A stretch of DNA of 64,000 bases, from NCBI RefSeq assembly GCF_000143415.4, contig NW_003314266.1, positions 2,859,287-2,923,286 on the forward strand, written 5' to 3'. Below, piece by piece: positions 41,212 to 53,400 of this stretch. The notes under the pieces were generated by a model. It did not search any database. It was not told the origin of the DNA and saw only the letters and a list, made by a program, of their open reading frames with translations. Positions within the stretch are counted from its first letter, which is position 1; every line of letters starts with the position of its first letter. This DNA comes from Selaginella moellendorffii. Its lineage: Eukaryota > Streptophyta > Lycopodiopsida > Selaginellales > Selaginellaceae. Position numbers and translations under genes: made by a program.

Positions 41212-43542
41212 ATGGAGTATCTCGACGCGCTACAAACCCTAGCGTCTTGCTCGTCGCCAGCGCCTGCTAGTGCCATCGCGAGGCGTAACCTGAGGTGCGT
41301 ATCCAGCAGGGGACGACGATCGCCGGCTTCGATCCGGCTCCATTTGGTGGAATTCCAGCAATCTCTCCAGCGATCTCGCATCGTAGCTGCGGTGTTCTTG
41401 TCATCTGAGGTGCGCGCTACTGCGCGGCCAAGGCGCGGCGGCCGCAGGAAGAAGGCGGAGTCGCAGGATGGAGATGTGGAGCTCGAGATTTTCAAGTTTA
41501 TGGAGCAATCGGGAAAACCTAATACGTTCCCGACCAAGGAAGAACTCTTCGCTGCTGGTCGTGGCGATCTAGTGGAAGCTGCTGTTAGGAAAGGGGGCTG
41601 GCTGACAGTAGGATGGGATTTCCAAAGGCCATCCTCGTCTGGGAGCGATCTGACCCAAGAAAAATTCGAAATTCACGTCAATGGTTCGAGGAAAAAGAAG
41701 GATCGAGCTTCGAAAAATGGATCAAGGTGAGCGAGAGTATCAACTTGGAATACTTTTTTATTCATCTTTTGCTTTTCTCGTTTCAGTGATAGTGATGAGC
41801 AGCATTTGATGCGGTTGAATGGCCAAACCAGCCAAAGTTTTCCTGCAAAGGTGTGTTAGTGTTTATAATTCGTTGGTTGGCCGAGATTTTGATGTTCACC
41901 CTCGTCAGGGAATTTTAGTCCATGGAAGCAATCCGGTAGAATCAAGCTGCCCCGCAAATGATGGACCTTCTTACATACGAAATGGAAAGGGTAGGAGACA
42001 TCCCAGAAAAACAACGAGCACGCTGGCTGAAATTGACAAAGCTACTACCGATGGTAAGTACCGTTTCTTTTTATTTGTTCTGTGTATAAGTTGTTTTACT
42101 CTCAGGCCCAGAACTAAATGCCGAGGCCAGCCATGAGCGCTGGAGAAGAAAGCGCAGGAAAAAAACGACGTCCATCGCAGCTGATAATAGTACCAGCGTG
42201 AAGAATGCCTTGAGTTGGATACACGACATGGTTCAAAAAAGGGAGCAGTGGATTTTGGAATCAAGATCGAGACCTTCGAAACAAAGGTCATCGGAAACCC
42301 CTCCAGCTGATATTACTCCTGCAGAACGAGAGTCTTCGCCGCTATCAAGGAGCGATGACGGAAGCTCATCCAGCAGAGTATCGCGAAGCTCGTCTCGAAT
42401 TTTTCCAGCGGAGTTACCAGCAAGGGGTTCTTTGAAAGGAAATTCGTTGAGACCATTTTCGACGGTACCGTCAAGCACGACAGAAAGTCCTGAAACGTCC
42501 GACAGGTCACTCACTTCCAGCAGCCCATCAAAAACCGGACAGGACATACGAACTCCAGCTCCATTGACAAGAACTTCATCTAGAGTATACTCAACTGGAG
42601 CTTCAGCTTTGTCCAAGAAATCTTCATCTTGTGCTGCAAGCTTTTCTTCTACCACAGAGACCGGCGGCTCAAATTCTTTCAACTCTCGATTGCAGAAGCT
42701 GGAAACAAAGCTACTTGCCACACGCGCAGCGCTAAAATCGGGGCGCGCCACATTGTTAAAAGGAGAAGACAAGCTTTTGCAGGTTGGTGAGTAGGCAACA
42801 ATGTTTTCACGCCAAACATCTCACGTTGTCACTGCAGGTACAACGAAAAACTAGCGAAGATCTTGCAAAAGCCGCGGACTCTTTGGAATTCAAGGAGACG
42901 GAGATCATGCAAACCCGTGCGGAGCTCCGGAGAACTCGTGCTCAAGTAACTGCAATGCAAGCGAAGATGGCTCTGGAGCTCTCGTAAGTTGCATTCCCTG
43001 TTAGCTTTCTCATGCTCAAAGTTTCGCGTTCCAGGGAAGCTCGCAGAGCAGCTGATGAGAAACAAGTGCTACTCGACAGAGCAGAGAACGCGCTAAAGAT
43101 GATGCGATTTGTACGCATTGTTTGGCCCAATGCTGCGTCGCACGTCCTCCTTACAGGCTCCTTCGACGGTTGGACAAACAAGGTATCAAAGATCTTCTAG
43201 CGGTGACAAAGTAGTTCTTATTCTCTTTCTCTTGGCAGATCAAGATGGAAAAATCTGGTGCCGGAGTCTTCGTGACGGCTCTACATTTGTATCCTGGGCG
43301 CTACGAGGTAAGGGTCTTCGCAAATTTTTGATCGGGTTTTAGGAGAAGTAGACTGAGTTTCGCAGAAGTTTGGATTGGAGAGAAGTAGATTGAGTTTCCC
43401 AGAAGTGTGGAGAACTAAGAATCAAGTTGTTTATGTTTTTTTCCAGGTAAAGTTTATAGTGGATGGAACATGGCGAGTAGATCCATGCCGTCCAATCACA
43501 TACGCCGACGGCATCGAGAACAACGTGTTAATGGTGTCCTGA
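41212..43542 (+). CDS. PTST-like (PTST2/PTST3, FLO6 group) CBM48 protein
   Basis: Plastid starch-initiation or targeting protein. Exon 1 has a Ser/Arg-rich transit peptide. It then carries the group signature FMEQSGKPNTFPTKEELFAA and GGWLTVGWDF. A long, serine-rich linker follows in the next exons, then coiled coils (LQKLETKLLATRAALKSG; EIMQTRAELRRTRAQVTAMQ). The C-terminal CBM48 starch-binding domain is spread over three exons: VRIVWPNAASHVLLTGSFDG, FVTALHLYPGRYE and VKFIVDGTWRVDPCRPITYA, ending ENNVLMVS. PTST2/3 hand maltooligosaccharides to starch synthase 4 during granule initiation in Arabidopsis. Domain order and end match that group. The gene is close behind the aminotransferase on the same strand. 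Confidence 0.88.
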
Positions 43543-43670
43543 CGGTACACACAGAAAAAGAACACCACACTGGGCGAAAAGATTTCGACCGTCTAGAAAT
43601 TGGACGGCTAGATATCAATGTAACGTTTGTATTCGTGTTAAGCCAATCAATTAGGGTTTATCGGAGGAGG

Positions 43671-44546
43671 ATGGGAGCCGAGGTTCACGCGGTTGCGCCC
43701 GTCGCCGGCGCCATGGACATCAACGCTGTGCGCGATCTCATTGCCGCGCGTCGATTCAACGAGATCGCTGCCTTCTGCGAATCGCTGGAGCTCGAGGTAA
43801 TCGCGATTTTCTCTTCGGCGTGCTTGGCTCAGGGTTTACGTGTAGTACGCCGCGAGAGGATCAGAGCATGGCGAGGATTGGCCTTACGCAATCCACATTC
43901 TTGGCCATATCTATAACTCGGATTTGTAAGTTCTTTGGCTATAGATTCTCCTCTTTCTTCTCTCTTGATCGATTTTTTGTTTCCTTCTCCAGGGACAGTG
44001 CTAGGTTTCTTTGGAAGCGGATCCCCGACTCGATCAAGCAGTCGCAAATGGAGCTCGCTCAAGTCTGGAAGATTGGTCAGTGCATGTGGACTCACGACTA
44101 CGTCGCAGTGCACGAAGCCATCCGAGGATTCGACTGGACGCCAGACGTGAAACAAGTGGTCGCTGCTGTTGCGGGTAAAACACTCGTCGGTGATCTTTGC
44201 CTTCTTTTCTCATTGCTTACTTACACCACAGAGGACTTCTCGAGAAAAATCTTTCGGCTCCTGTCCACGGCATACTCGACTTTGAGCATACCCGATGCTG
44301 CGTCATTCTTTGGACTTACGGAGAGCGAGACCATCGCATGTAAGTTCTTTCCAAACTTTTGCAATGGTTGGAAAAAAGTTCTTAGTGTGTGTCTGTGTTC
44401 TTGCAGTGGCTGAGCAGCAAGGATGGATATTGGATCCCACATCGCAAATGTTCAACGTCCGGGCTATTCCACCGACGGCGGAGCAAAAGCTGGATACGAG
44501 CAACTTACAGAACCTGACGGAATACGTCTTCCATTTGGAGCATTGA
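43671..44546 (+). CDS. CSN8: COP9 signalosome subunit 8
   Basis: The smallest PCI subunit of the COP9 signalosome, which removes NEDD8 from cullins in the nucleus. The N-terminus MGAEVHAVAPVAGAMDINAV precedes RDLIAARRFNEIAAFCESLE. Further exons give RGSEHGEDWPYAIHILGHIY, SARFLWKRIPDSIKQSQMEL, GQCMWTHDYVAVHEAIRGFD and FRLLSTAYSTLSIPDAASFF, and the conserved end QQGWILDPTSQMF, KLDTSNLQNLTEYVFHLEH. Five to six exons have short introns. Length (about 200 residues) and C-terminus are as in other plant CSN8 proteins, so the gene appears intact. It starts only about 130 bp after the PTST-like stop. Confidence 0.93.
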
Positions 44547-44761
44547 GTACTCTCTCTTTACCTTTCTGCTTGTTTTTTTTTTTCTGAAAGTTCATATCGA
44601 CATCTCTTTCAGATGCGCGCGCTCCGTTAAGATTCAATCTAATTGTACCCGCGCACCCGCAGTCAACTGCAAAAGTTGTGTCATGCGGAGTTCATGCTCA
44701 ACCAAATTGCTCCGCTTTAGTCGAGCATTTAAGAAGTTTTGTTTGGCTTGAGACTCCGGTC

Positions 44762-45468
44762 ATGGCTTCCGTATTGATTCTTCTGACTTGCTCGCTGTTG
44801 GTGTTCCAAGTTACAGGCTACTGCGGACCTCTGACGAGCTTCGAGACAGCTCCATGCTCGGTTTTCTCCAGAGAGCCTGGCTACGAGCTTCGCGAGTATC
44901 CTGGAGGCCAGGTAAATCAAACTTTGCTTCAAGGCCAGGATTGATATTTTCTCGTGCAGCTGGTGGAACTTTCGATTGAAAATTCCACATTCGAAGCTGC
45001 CACGTTTGCCGGATTCTTTCGCTTGGCCTCGTACTTGAATGGCGACAACCGGCACGACGTCCAAGTCCCAATCGTCCTTCCTTTTATGGTCCAGCCAGCC
45101 TCCAGTGTTGATGGCTACAGAGTTGGATTATACCTCCCGAGAAGGTGAGACTATTTTCGTTTCCTTGTTTTCCAACTTCTAAACTGTTTCGTGTGAAACT
45201 TTCCAGTGTTGGCGATGCTCCATCGCCGAGGGACAGGAGCATGCGCATCAGGGAAGCGCACCGTAGCATTCAAGCCGTGATCGGTCCATTCCCCGCCTTC
45301 GCCATCAACGAGACGAACTACTTGCACAACACGAGGCAGCTCATGCGGTTCCTCCAGCGCGACGGGCTTCGCTACAATCCTTCCTCGGTGATCTACGCCG
45401 CGTACATCAATCCCGCGGACTTGCTCACCATCCACCAAGAAGTTCACCTCCAAGTTCTCTTTGATTGA
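44762..45468 (+). CDS. secreted SOUL-family haem-binding protein
   Basis: There are three exons: 44762-44911, 44960 to about 45145, then about 45208-45468. The start gives a signal peptide (MASVLILLTCSLLVFQVTGY). The SOUL domain follows: CSVFSREPGYELREYPGGQ, FEAATFAGFFRLASYLNGDN, IVLPFMVQPASSVDGYRVGL and FPAFAINETNYLHNTRQLMR, ending YNPSSVIYAAYINP and LQVLFD. Family members bind haem or tetrapyrroles. Chloroplast and cytosolic forms are known in plants. This one has a secretory rather than plastid N-terminus. The domain is complete, about 205 residues. Confidence 0.88.
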
Positions 45469-45534
45469 TAACGAGCTCAGGTAAGAACTCAAGAACTTTC
45501 TTTGAATGTATGATATTAACAAGTTTCTATATGA

Positions 45535-46315
45535 TCAGGCAGTAGCGTCTAGCTCCCCCTTGTCAAGCTTTTCCGCGAGAACTTTCACGGTTTTCTTCTC
45601 TTCTTCCACAGTGTCAAGGATTTCCTCGATCTCGTCGTGAATCTCCTCGGCTGTGGCTTCCACCTTCAAATCCAAGAGTAAATCTAGAGTTTGAGCCGTG
45701 GTTTGTTTTAACTTTGATTTTTTACCTTCTCTATAAGCTCCTCGACGCCGTCCGCCGCCTTATCGGCATACTCGGCGAGTTTTTCGACGGTGTTGGCCAT
45801 CCCTTTGATCACCGCGGCGCTGTCTTTGATGCTCTCCTCGGCGCGATCCAGCTCCCCTGCGCAAGCAAAGCAAAGACCCATCCATTTGATCGAGCGAGCG
45901 AGCGAGAATCACTTACTGTCTAGTTGCTGGAGGAAGAACTTCGCGGGAGTGTTTGCAGCGAACCTCACCACGGATTTTAGCCTGGAGGGAGTGGATCAAA
46001 CGAAAGTTTCTAGGACGATCTCTTGAGAAGCTTGGAGAAACTTACACATCTTTGAATGTGGCCTCCACAGTGACACCGGGTGGAGCGGTTCTGGATCTGG
46101 AAAGCCAGTGAATGAGCGAGCAAAACGAAGATCAAGCTTGTGAATTTCCACCTCACTCGCAGCCTGGAGAAGTCGTGCGATCCAACGCGCAGCCTGTTGG
46201 TTTGACAGATTGCAGTCAAGCTCGAGCAGATCTGCTGGGAGCCGGTGATAAACTCTTTGGTGGCATTCTGGTGGCACGATCCAGCTGCCAGAACAGCCGC
46301 GGAAGAGGCAGCCAT
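45535..46315 (-). CDS. small organelle-targeted protein with amphipathic helices
   Basis: About four exons. The N-terminus (MAASSAAVLAAGSCHQNATK) and its following basic, Ser-rich stretch fit a plastid or mitochondrial transit peptide. The best joint uses the donor in CGAGTGAG-GTGGAA, giving VRSRTAPPGVTVEATFKDV, then LKSVVRFAANTPAKFFLQQL. The long acidic helices follow: ELDRAEESIKDSAAVIKGMA, VEKLAEYADKAADGVEELIE, EATAEEIHDEIEEILDTVEE, and the end KLDKGELDATA. The charge pattern suggests a coiled coil or membrane-surface helix, like LEA/apolipoprotein-type helices. I do not recognise a named family. An in-frame ATG at 46327 would add MDLS. Confidence 0.65.
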
Positions 46316-46883
46316 GGATAGATCCACCGCAAACTCCGGAAGAACACGAAAGAGGGAAGAAGGGAATGAGGCGAATAGACAAAGGTTTTTTCGTTCTAAT
46401 CAGTGAAGGCAAAAAGGAAAAATTAGATAAAAAATCGCAGGAGCCATCGTCGTTCTAAAGGCTGGTGTTTGGTCGCATCCACATGGTTCTCGTGGGTGGC
46501 TTTTTATCTGTTCTAATGCTTACACCATCCAGAACCTTTACAAAGGTTTTTCACGATCATTGGTCTGATAATCAATCATTCATTCATTCATATGTTGTTT
46601 ACACAAAAATAATTAATCCCAAGAACATAGAGTTTACCTCATTTTAAACAACTCGTTCTTTTCTGCCGATTGAATAGAAATTAACTAGATATTTGGAAAC
46701 TAAATAAATTAACTATTCTTTGACAGCATTTGCCTTTAAATGGCATCTTGATAATTCGCCTTTTAGATGCTACATTTAAATTTGTTGGTCTCAAGACTGT
46801 ATTCTTTTTCAAGATGCCCATTCTAGGCAAATGCCAAAAAATTTAACCAATGTAATTTCTAACGGACACTTGCCTAGGGTTCT
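46316..46883. other. intergenic region, AT-rich
   Basis: It separates divergent genes. No gene is supported. It must contain both promoters. No convincing TATA box could be fixed for either. Confidence 0.4.
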
Positions 46884-48467
46884 ATGCGGCTTCTCTCAAC
46901 AGAGTCTCTCCAATCATCCAGATCCGCCCTCCTTGCGCTCGTGAAATCGGCCGGGCAATCCAGAGATCTCGCCCAGGCGCGCCGCGCGCACCACCAGATC
47001 CTCGACACCGACTGCCGGAATGATCCCTACCTCGCCAATCTCCTGGTGGAGATGTATGGCAAATGCGGCAGCGTGGGCGACGCGCGATCCGTGTTTGACT
47101 CCATGCCCGCCCCCAATTCCTTCTCCTGGGCGCTCCTCCAATCGGCCTATGCCCACAACGGGCATCTCCACGCAGCGCGCGAGATCTTTGCCCAAATGCC
47201 CGAGCGAGGGATCGTTTGCTGGAATTCGCTCCTCGCGGGGCTCGCGCACCACGGCGATGTCCGAGAATCCAACGAGTTATTCACGAAAATGCCACAGCAC
47301 GACAGATTCTCGTGGAAGGCGATGATCGCAGCATTTTCCCAGAACGGGCTTTTGGAGTCCGCGAAATTGTGCTTTGATGCCGCACTGGAGCGCGATCTAG
47401 CCTCTTGGACAGTGATCTTGCAAGGATTTACGCGTAATGGATGCTTGGATCACGCAAGAGAATTTCTGGAAAAAATGCCACTGTGGGATGGAGTTTCTTG
47501 GACAGCTTTGCTTCAAGCATTTGCCCAGGATGGGCATTTGGATCAGGCAATGCATGTCTATAGCTTAATCCCTGAGAAGGATATAGTGGCATCCACGATC
47601 ATGATGCAAAGCTACGCTCACCACGGTCGGCCCGACGCTGCCAAGCGGATTTTCGATGGGATCTTGCGAGACAAAAGAAGCATTGTGACTTGGAATGTGA
47701 TGCTCGGTGCTTACACCCAGTCGGGAAAGCTGGAGCTCGCCAAGGAGATTTTTGATCAGATTCCGGTCGAGAAAGATTCCGCGACTTGGTCGACGATGAT
47801 CCAGGCGTATGCGCAAAGCGGATACATGACAAGAGCGAAGAATCTCTTCGATTTCTCGCCGAGAAAGTCTGTCATGACTTGGAACTCGATGGTCACGGCG
47901 TTTTTCATCAACGGGCTGTTCGATCAAGGGAGAGAAGTCTTCAGCAAAATGCCGATGCAAGACACGATCTCCTGGAACGCGCTTCTTGCAGCGAATGCCC
48001 AGAACGGGAATCTTGAAACCACAAGGATGATCTTCGACGGCCTCTGCGACAAGAACGTTGTGTCTTTCACGTCCATGATCCAGGCGTATGCTCAAGGTGG
48101 TCATCACAAAGAGGCGCTAGAGCTCTTCTACGCGATGCTACTCGCGGGAGTGAGGCCAAACGAGATTACGTACGTTGGAGTCTTGAGCGGCTGCAACCAC
48201 GCTGGGCTGGTCGACGCCGGAAGAGATCACTTCTTGTCAATGCAAGCTGACGAGGGGATTGATCCGGTGGTAGAGCACTACTGCTGCATGGTGGACATTC
48301 TTGGCCGGGCTCGGAGACTGGCAGATGCCGAGGAGCTTATCAACAGCATGCCGCTGGAGCCGGACGTTGTTGCTTGGAAGTCTTTGCTCTCGGCTTGCAA
48401 GACTCACGGGGACGTCGATCGTGGAGCTCGGGCTGCCAGGTTTCTCTGCGAGCTTGAAGCTGGATAG
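46884..48467 (+). CDS. PLS-type pentatricopeptide repeat protein, no DYW domain
   Basis: An intronless 527-residue PPR protein, by coincidence the same length as the one at 7918. It starts MRLLSTESLQSSRSALLALV, has the usual LVEMYGKCGSVGDARSVFDS, then about ten 31-residue S-type repeats (SWTALLQAFAQDGHLDQAMH; ATWSTMIQAYAQSGYMTRAK), the L2-S2 pair (LAGVRPNEITYVGVLSGCNH) and an E1 motif (EHYCCMVDILGRARRLADAE; SLLSACKTHGDVDRGARAAR). It ends LCELEAG before E2/DYW. The protein probably binds organellar RNA. Any editing would need a deaminase supplied in trans. The N-terminus is compatible with, but does not prove, mitochondrial targeting. Confidence 0.9.
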   Translation: MRLLSTESLQSSRSALLALVKSAGQSRDLAQARRAHHQILDTDCRNDPYLANLLVEMYGKCGSVGDARSVFDSMPAPNSFSWALLQSAYAHNGHLHAAREIFAQMPERGIVCWNSLLAGLAHHGDVRESNELFTKMPQHDRFSWKAMIAAFSQNGLLESAKLCFDAALERDLASWTVILQGFTRNGCLDHAREFLEKMPLWDGVSWTALLQAFAQDGHLDQAMHVYSLIPEKDIVASTIMMQSYAHHGRPDAAKRIFDGILRDKRSIVTWNVMLGAYTQSGKLELAKEIFDQIPVEKDSATWSTMIQAYAQSGYMTRAKNLFDFSPRKSVMTWNSMVTAFFINGLFDQGREVFSKMPMQDTISWNALLAANAQNGNLETTRMIFDGLCDKNVVSFTSMIQAYAQGGHHKEALELFYAMLLAGVRPNEITYVGVLSGCNHAGLVDAGRDHFLSMQADEGIDPVVEHYCCMVDILGRARRLADAEELINSMPLEPDVVAWKSLLSACKTHGDVDRGARAARFLCELEAG

Positions 48468-48502
48468 GAGATCTCGTGTTGAAAGTTATCATCTGAAACT
48501 CT

Positions 48503-50240
48503 TTGGCGCAAGATATACTCGGGCCCGAGAACAAGGTGGTTGTGACAGGAGCCTCGAACACTGTCATTCAAGGATACCACAAGATTCTTCGACAGGCGGG
48601 GGCGGGCTATGGTGTCGTGGAACTCGTTGATTCTCGGCTACGCAGAGAGAGGCGAGGAAGAGCTCGCTCTGGGACTCTTCTGGTCCATGGAAGCTCAGGG
48701 CTTCTCCCCGGATGATAGACCGTTCTCAAAGCGTGTACCAAGCTTGCCGAGAAGGTCATCGGCCTCGACGGTAACTTGTTCGTTGCTAGCTCCCTTGGTC
48801 GACATGTACTCCGAGTGCGGCAGCATGCTCAGAGAGTCTTCGATACTTTTGGCCAGCCCTCATTCTCGGCTACGTTGAAAACGGTGACGAGAGGCTGGCT
48901 CTGGAAATCCTCGACTACTTAAGACCAGGAGGCCTACTCCATCGCCAACTCCCTCACCTTCGTGGCTGCTCTCAGCGCCCGCATTGCGTCGAGGGAACCG
49001 GATCGAGAACTCGATGGAAGGATTGTGAAGCTAGAATCGCTGTCCAGGGGCAAACGCATCCACGCACAAGCTGTAAGCTGCCGCTGCGACTCGGATACCA
49101 TGGTGCACATGTACGCCAAGTGCGGTACCCTGGTCGACTGCATGCCTTGTAGAACAGTGGTGTCGTCGAACGTCCTGTTGCTCGGCTACGCAGAGAATAA
49201 CGAGGTCGAGCTTGGCCTCGACTTGTTCTCTCGGATGATTGCTGGTGACGAAAGAATAGCACCAATCTTTTGTCACAGCTCCCACACCTTTCTAATTTGA
49301 AGACTTTTTTTTTATGAAGGATGCAGTGGCGCATTCACTCCCCGATTGGTTCAAGATATTCAGAGCTGGTGGGCGACACTTTTCATACATTGATAGCATT
49401 TTATCATGTATGCCAGGAGTCTGTTTAATCCTTTCTATGCTTCTTGACATAGAACTCTATTGTTCTAGCTATATTGTCCATAGCTCATCCTCTCAAACAG
49501 CTCCAAAGCCAGAATTATGTTGATCTAGCCACTTGAAAGCAATAAGGCCTGCACTCACATCGCGGTGAAAGAGGAAGGGCAAAAAGTCAACGGCAAGCTC
49601 GTCAAAGTGAAGGCAATGGAAGTAGGAATGGCGATCCACTCCCAGGCACTTTACACAGACGTTTTGTAGCCAGCACGTTCGTTCACATGTACGCCAAGCT
49701 GCAGGGCCTTCGACAAAATCCCTGCTCAAGCCCGGGACGTGGATCGTTGATCCTCGGCCACTCAGAGGATGACGAGCCCTAGCTGACACTGGAGCTCTTC
49801 TTGCAAATGCGGCACTTCCAGATGCTCCCAAACGCCCGGGCTGCTCTCAAGGCGTGCACAAAGTTGGTGGCGTTGGAACAAGGCAGTGAAGTCGAGATCC
49901 ATACTGGAAAGGTGGCGGTGGTGAAGCTGGAAGCTCTAGAGATTGGCCTCTATGTGAGTGAATCGGAGCTCTTTGTCTTCAACCTCACCATCGATATGTA
50001 CTCCAACTCACCATCGATATGTACTCCAAATGTGGCTCCATGGACAATGCCTGGCGAGTGTTTGACACCATGGAAGCGAGAGACATGGTTTCCTGGACTG
50101 CCCTGATGCCCGGCTCCACAGCCCCAGCTAAGCCTCGAGCTCTTCTCATCTCTCAAGCTGTTATCCAACGAATGGTTCCCAAATGCTCGAGTATACATGA
50201 CTGCTCAAATCCTGTAGGCTTGGCAGCTATGGCCTACTAA
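48503..50240 (+). pseudogene. decayed PLS-type PPR gene
   Basis: Pieces of PPR sequence follow one another in different frames: MVSWNSLILGYAERGEEELA, MYSECGSM, GKRIHAQAVSCRCDSDTMVH with MYAKCGTL, NVLLLGYAENNEVELGLDLF, RAALKACTKLVALEQGSEVE and [20 protein letters not shown]. Stops, frameshifts and deletions separate them. This pattern (P-L-S motifs with GKRIHA and MYAKCGS) is that of a classical PLS protein, unlike the S-rich neighbour upstream. It begins just after the intact PPR stop. A 24-bp local duplication (CACCATCGATATGTACTCCA twice) occurs at about 49987-50031. Confidence 0.75.
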
Positions 50241-50466
50241 AGAATGACCACTAGCGAGGGTCCAAATCTGGATGAAATTACCATTATCTGTTCTTGCCGC
50301 TTGCAGACACTGCGGCCGAAGAGGATTTAAAAAATATGAACCATGTATCCCTTTAAAAGCGAATATTTTGTTAGATGAATCAAGTGAATTTTTTGTTAGG
50401 GCATACTAAAAGGTCCAAAAAAAATTCCATGGCTCTTTGGCTTTGAAGTAACGAGAGATGGTGATA

Positions 50467-53400
50467 ATGGCAACAACAATGGTTAGTATTGAAAATTTGT
50501 ACACTTTTGAGGAAGTGTTAGGTCAACTTCAAAACACTGACAAGACAACAACTCAACTTCACCCACTACAGTCACACTCCAATATACCTAATCAATAGTG
50601 GTGAAGGCAAACAACCCAAATTGTCCAATAGTCAAGCACTCCATGAAAAAGTCAACAACTTACACCGAGCTGACGAACAGCTACAATCCTCCAACAACAA
50701 TGAGGTCAGCAAAGCAATTGTTGATGACAACAATCTTCAACAGCAACCACAATCATGACACAACTATACACTTGAAGAACTCTTCGACAATCTAGAAGAA
50801 CAACCACAACCAACACAACATAACTTTAACAAGTATGTCAACAACAATTTTGAACAACATCTTCTAGAAATTAACACCAACAAGCAACCTGATGCAAACA
50901 ATAATGTCGACAACACACCCGAAAAGAGTCCTAAGAAAGAAGAAAAAACAGAGAGTCCACTAAACAACAATAACAATCCACCTATTTCCTCCTACACTGA
51001 CTTTGCCGTCGACCCCAACAGCTCCAAATCAGCTTCAGACTCCATAGCGACAACTTGACAAAACAACCTCGATAATACCAACATTACTACCAACCGCAAA
51101 TGGCAGTCACTACTGCCATTGCCAACATACCTGTCAAAAGACATGTCTCCTATCCACTATTTCATGGTCTAAAGTCGGAAGACACCAAGAAACATATTGA
51201 ACAATTCCGAGAAGCAATCTGCCAAACAACTGAACTCCCATACTACTTCTGGTGTACCCTTCAAAAGAGAGCCAACGAATGGGCTCAAACGCTTCCTCAA
51301 AATACAAGTTCTGACAACCTTACACTCAAGCTCATTGATTGATTCAAGTCTTCCCTCACTCAAAGCCAATTACTTCACAAGATCCAAAAACTCAAGTAGA
51401 AGTCTGGTCAATCCATTAACGACTACACTCAAACCTTCACTCAACATGCCAGAAAAATGTGGCAACAGTGCCACCAAAACTTTACTTTACCAATGGTACA
51501 TGCAAGGCCTCTGACAATCCCTCCAAGAAGCGGTGACATACATCAACATCACCACTTACCTTGAACTAGGAAGAGCACTTCAAGATGTTCAAGCTCGATG
51601 AATGACAGCACAAGTCAACGACACTAACAACTCAGATTCCAACAGCAGTATAACACCTTTGACAATGAACTTGGAGAGAGCACCAAGTCAAAACTTTGGA
51701 AACTCAGGAAAACAGGTTGACAAGCTCAAGGGAAAAGCCAAGGCCAACATCAAAGAATTTCAATCTGGAATTTGGTGTATTAAGTGCAAGAAGGAAGGAC
51801 ATCCAGCAAGTGACTACAAACTCCAAATCTCCAAATGCCAGATCTGTGCCAAAGAAGGTCATGAAGCCAAGACTTGCAGATTTTGAAATTCTTTAGAAGT
51901 TCGACAAATCTTGAACTATCCCCAACAGCAGTTTTGACAACCATATCCGAATCAATACTTCGACAAATACCTGGCACCACCTCCGACAAACTGGAGACCG
52001 CCGAGAAACAACTTCCAACAACAAAGTCGACAATGGAATGATCAACCTCACTACAACAACTATAACAAAAATTACAACAACAACTACAACGATCAACAAT
52101 ACCCGCCAAACTGGAACTGCTTGGCAAACTGGGACAACTACAACCAAGGATACCAACAATACCCAAGATACCAGAACTAATGATACCAAGGCCAAAGTTA
52201 TCAAGACCAGGGCTACCAAGGCAACTACAACAACCGGCCATGGCAATCTTGACTTCAAAGCCAAGGAGGTCTGCCAAGACTTGGTCCACCACCTCCTCAA
52301 CAACAAGATCAGAACCACCAACAACAAGGATGGTTGAGACCGACAAACTACCTTACGCTGACAATGATGACTATGATCCTCAAGTTATGGCAGTACAGAC
52401 TTGAGCACAAATTTTAGCAAAAAAACAATAACCGGACAGCGATTCCGAAGATAGTGAGGAGAAGGGCCCGGAAAGCCCAACAAAACTCCAGGAATGGAAA
52501 AAGAAGCAGAAGTTAGCCACCAAGGTACAACAGCAACTCGCTCTACAACCACCCGAATTAGTGATTTTAGACTCTGACAATGAAGCTCAACCATCACCAG
52601 CTCGACAACAATGCCAAGACTCAATACTAGAAAACCGACAGACAAATTGTCCAATATCGACACCGACACTGACACTAGAACACAATCCTACAAACTTCGC
52701 AGAAATACAAGAAATAGCAGAGACTATCCTCAACCAAAAATATTCAAATCACCGTTGGCCAACTGCTGCAAATTGCACGCTACCTCACCAAACAGCTCAC
52801 CAATCTGACATCTGCAATGAACAATGCTCTGACAGACTCGCCCAAACTCAACCCGACACAGACAGCTGTTGACACATTTTGAACCGAGATTCAACCAAGT
52901 GACTGCGACAATGATGTTTCGACAATTGACTTACGACTCAACAAACACCTTGTTCGAGGAGCCATAATTGATGGTGGCTCCAGCATCAATATTATTGAAG
53001 AAAGCCTTGTTCAACAACTCAACATCAGCCCAGTCCACCCGGCACCTTTCAATGTCCAAATGGCCGACCACCGATCTGTTCAACCCAAAGGCATCATTCG
53101 AAAAGTCAACACCAGCATTCAAGGCATCGAAATACCAGTCAACTATGTTGCCCTCAAACTACCAGAGCAGACCAATGGATACTCAATTCTCCTCAGTCGA
53201 CCTTGGCTCCGAAGTGCCCAAGTTTATCAAGACTGGCCGAACAACAATCTTATCCTTCAAGGACTGAACGGACTGACAACTGTGTAGACAAAAGCAACCA
53301 AATTGCTATCCAGCCACAACCAACCTATTGACTTGGAAGAATATAATCTCGAAGACGGCCTCAACAACTATGAAGAACAACAAATCCTCAAACCCTACCC

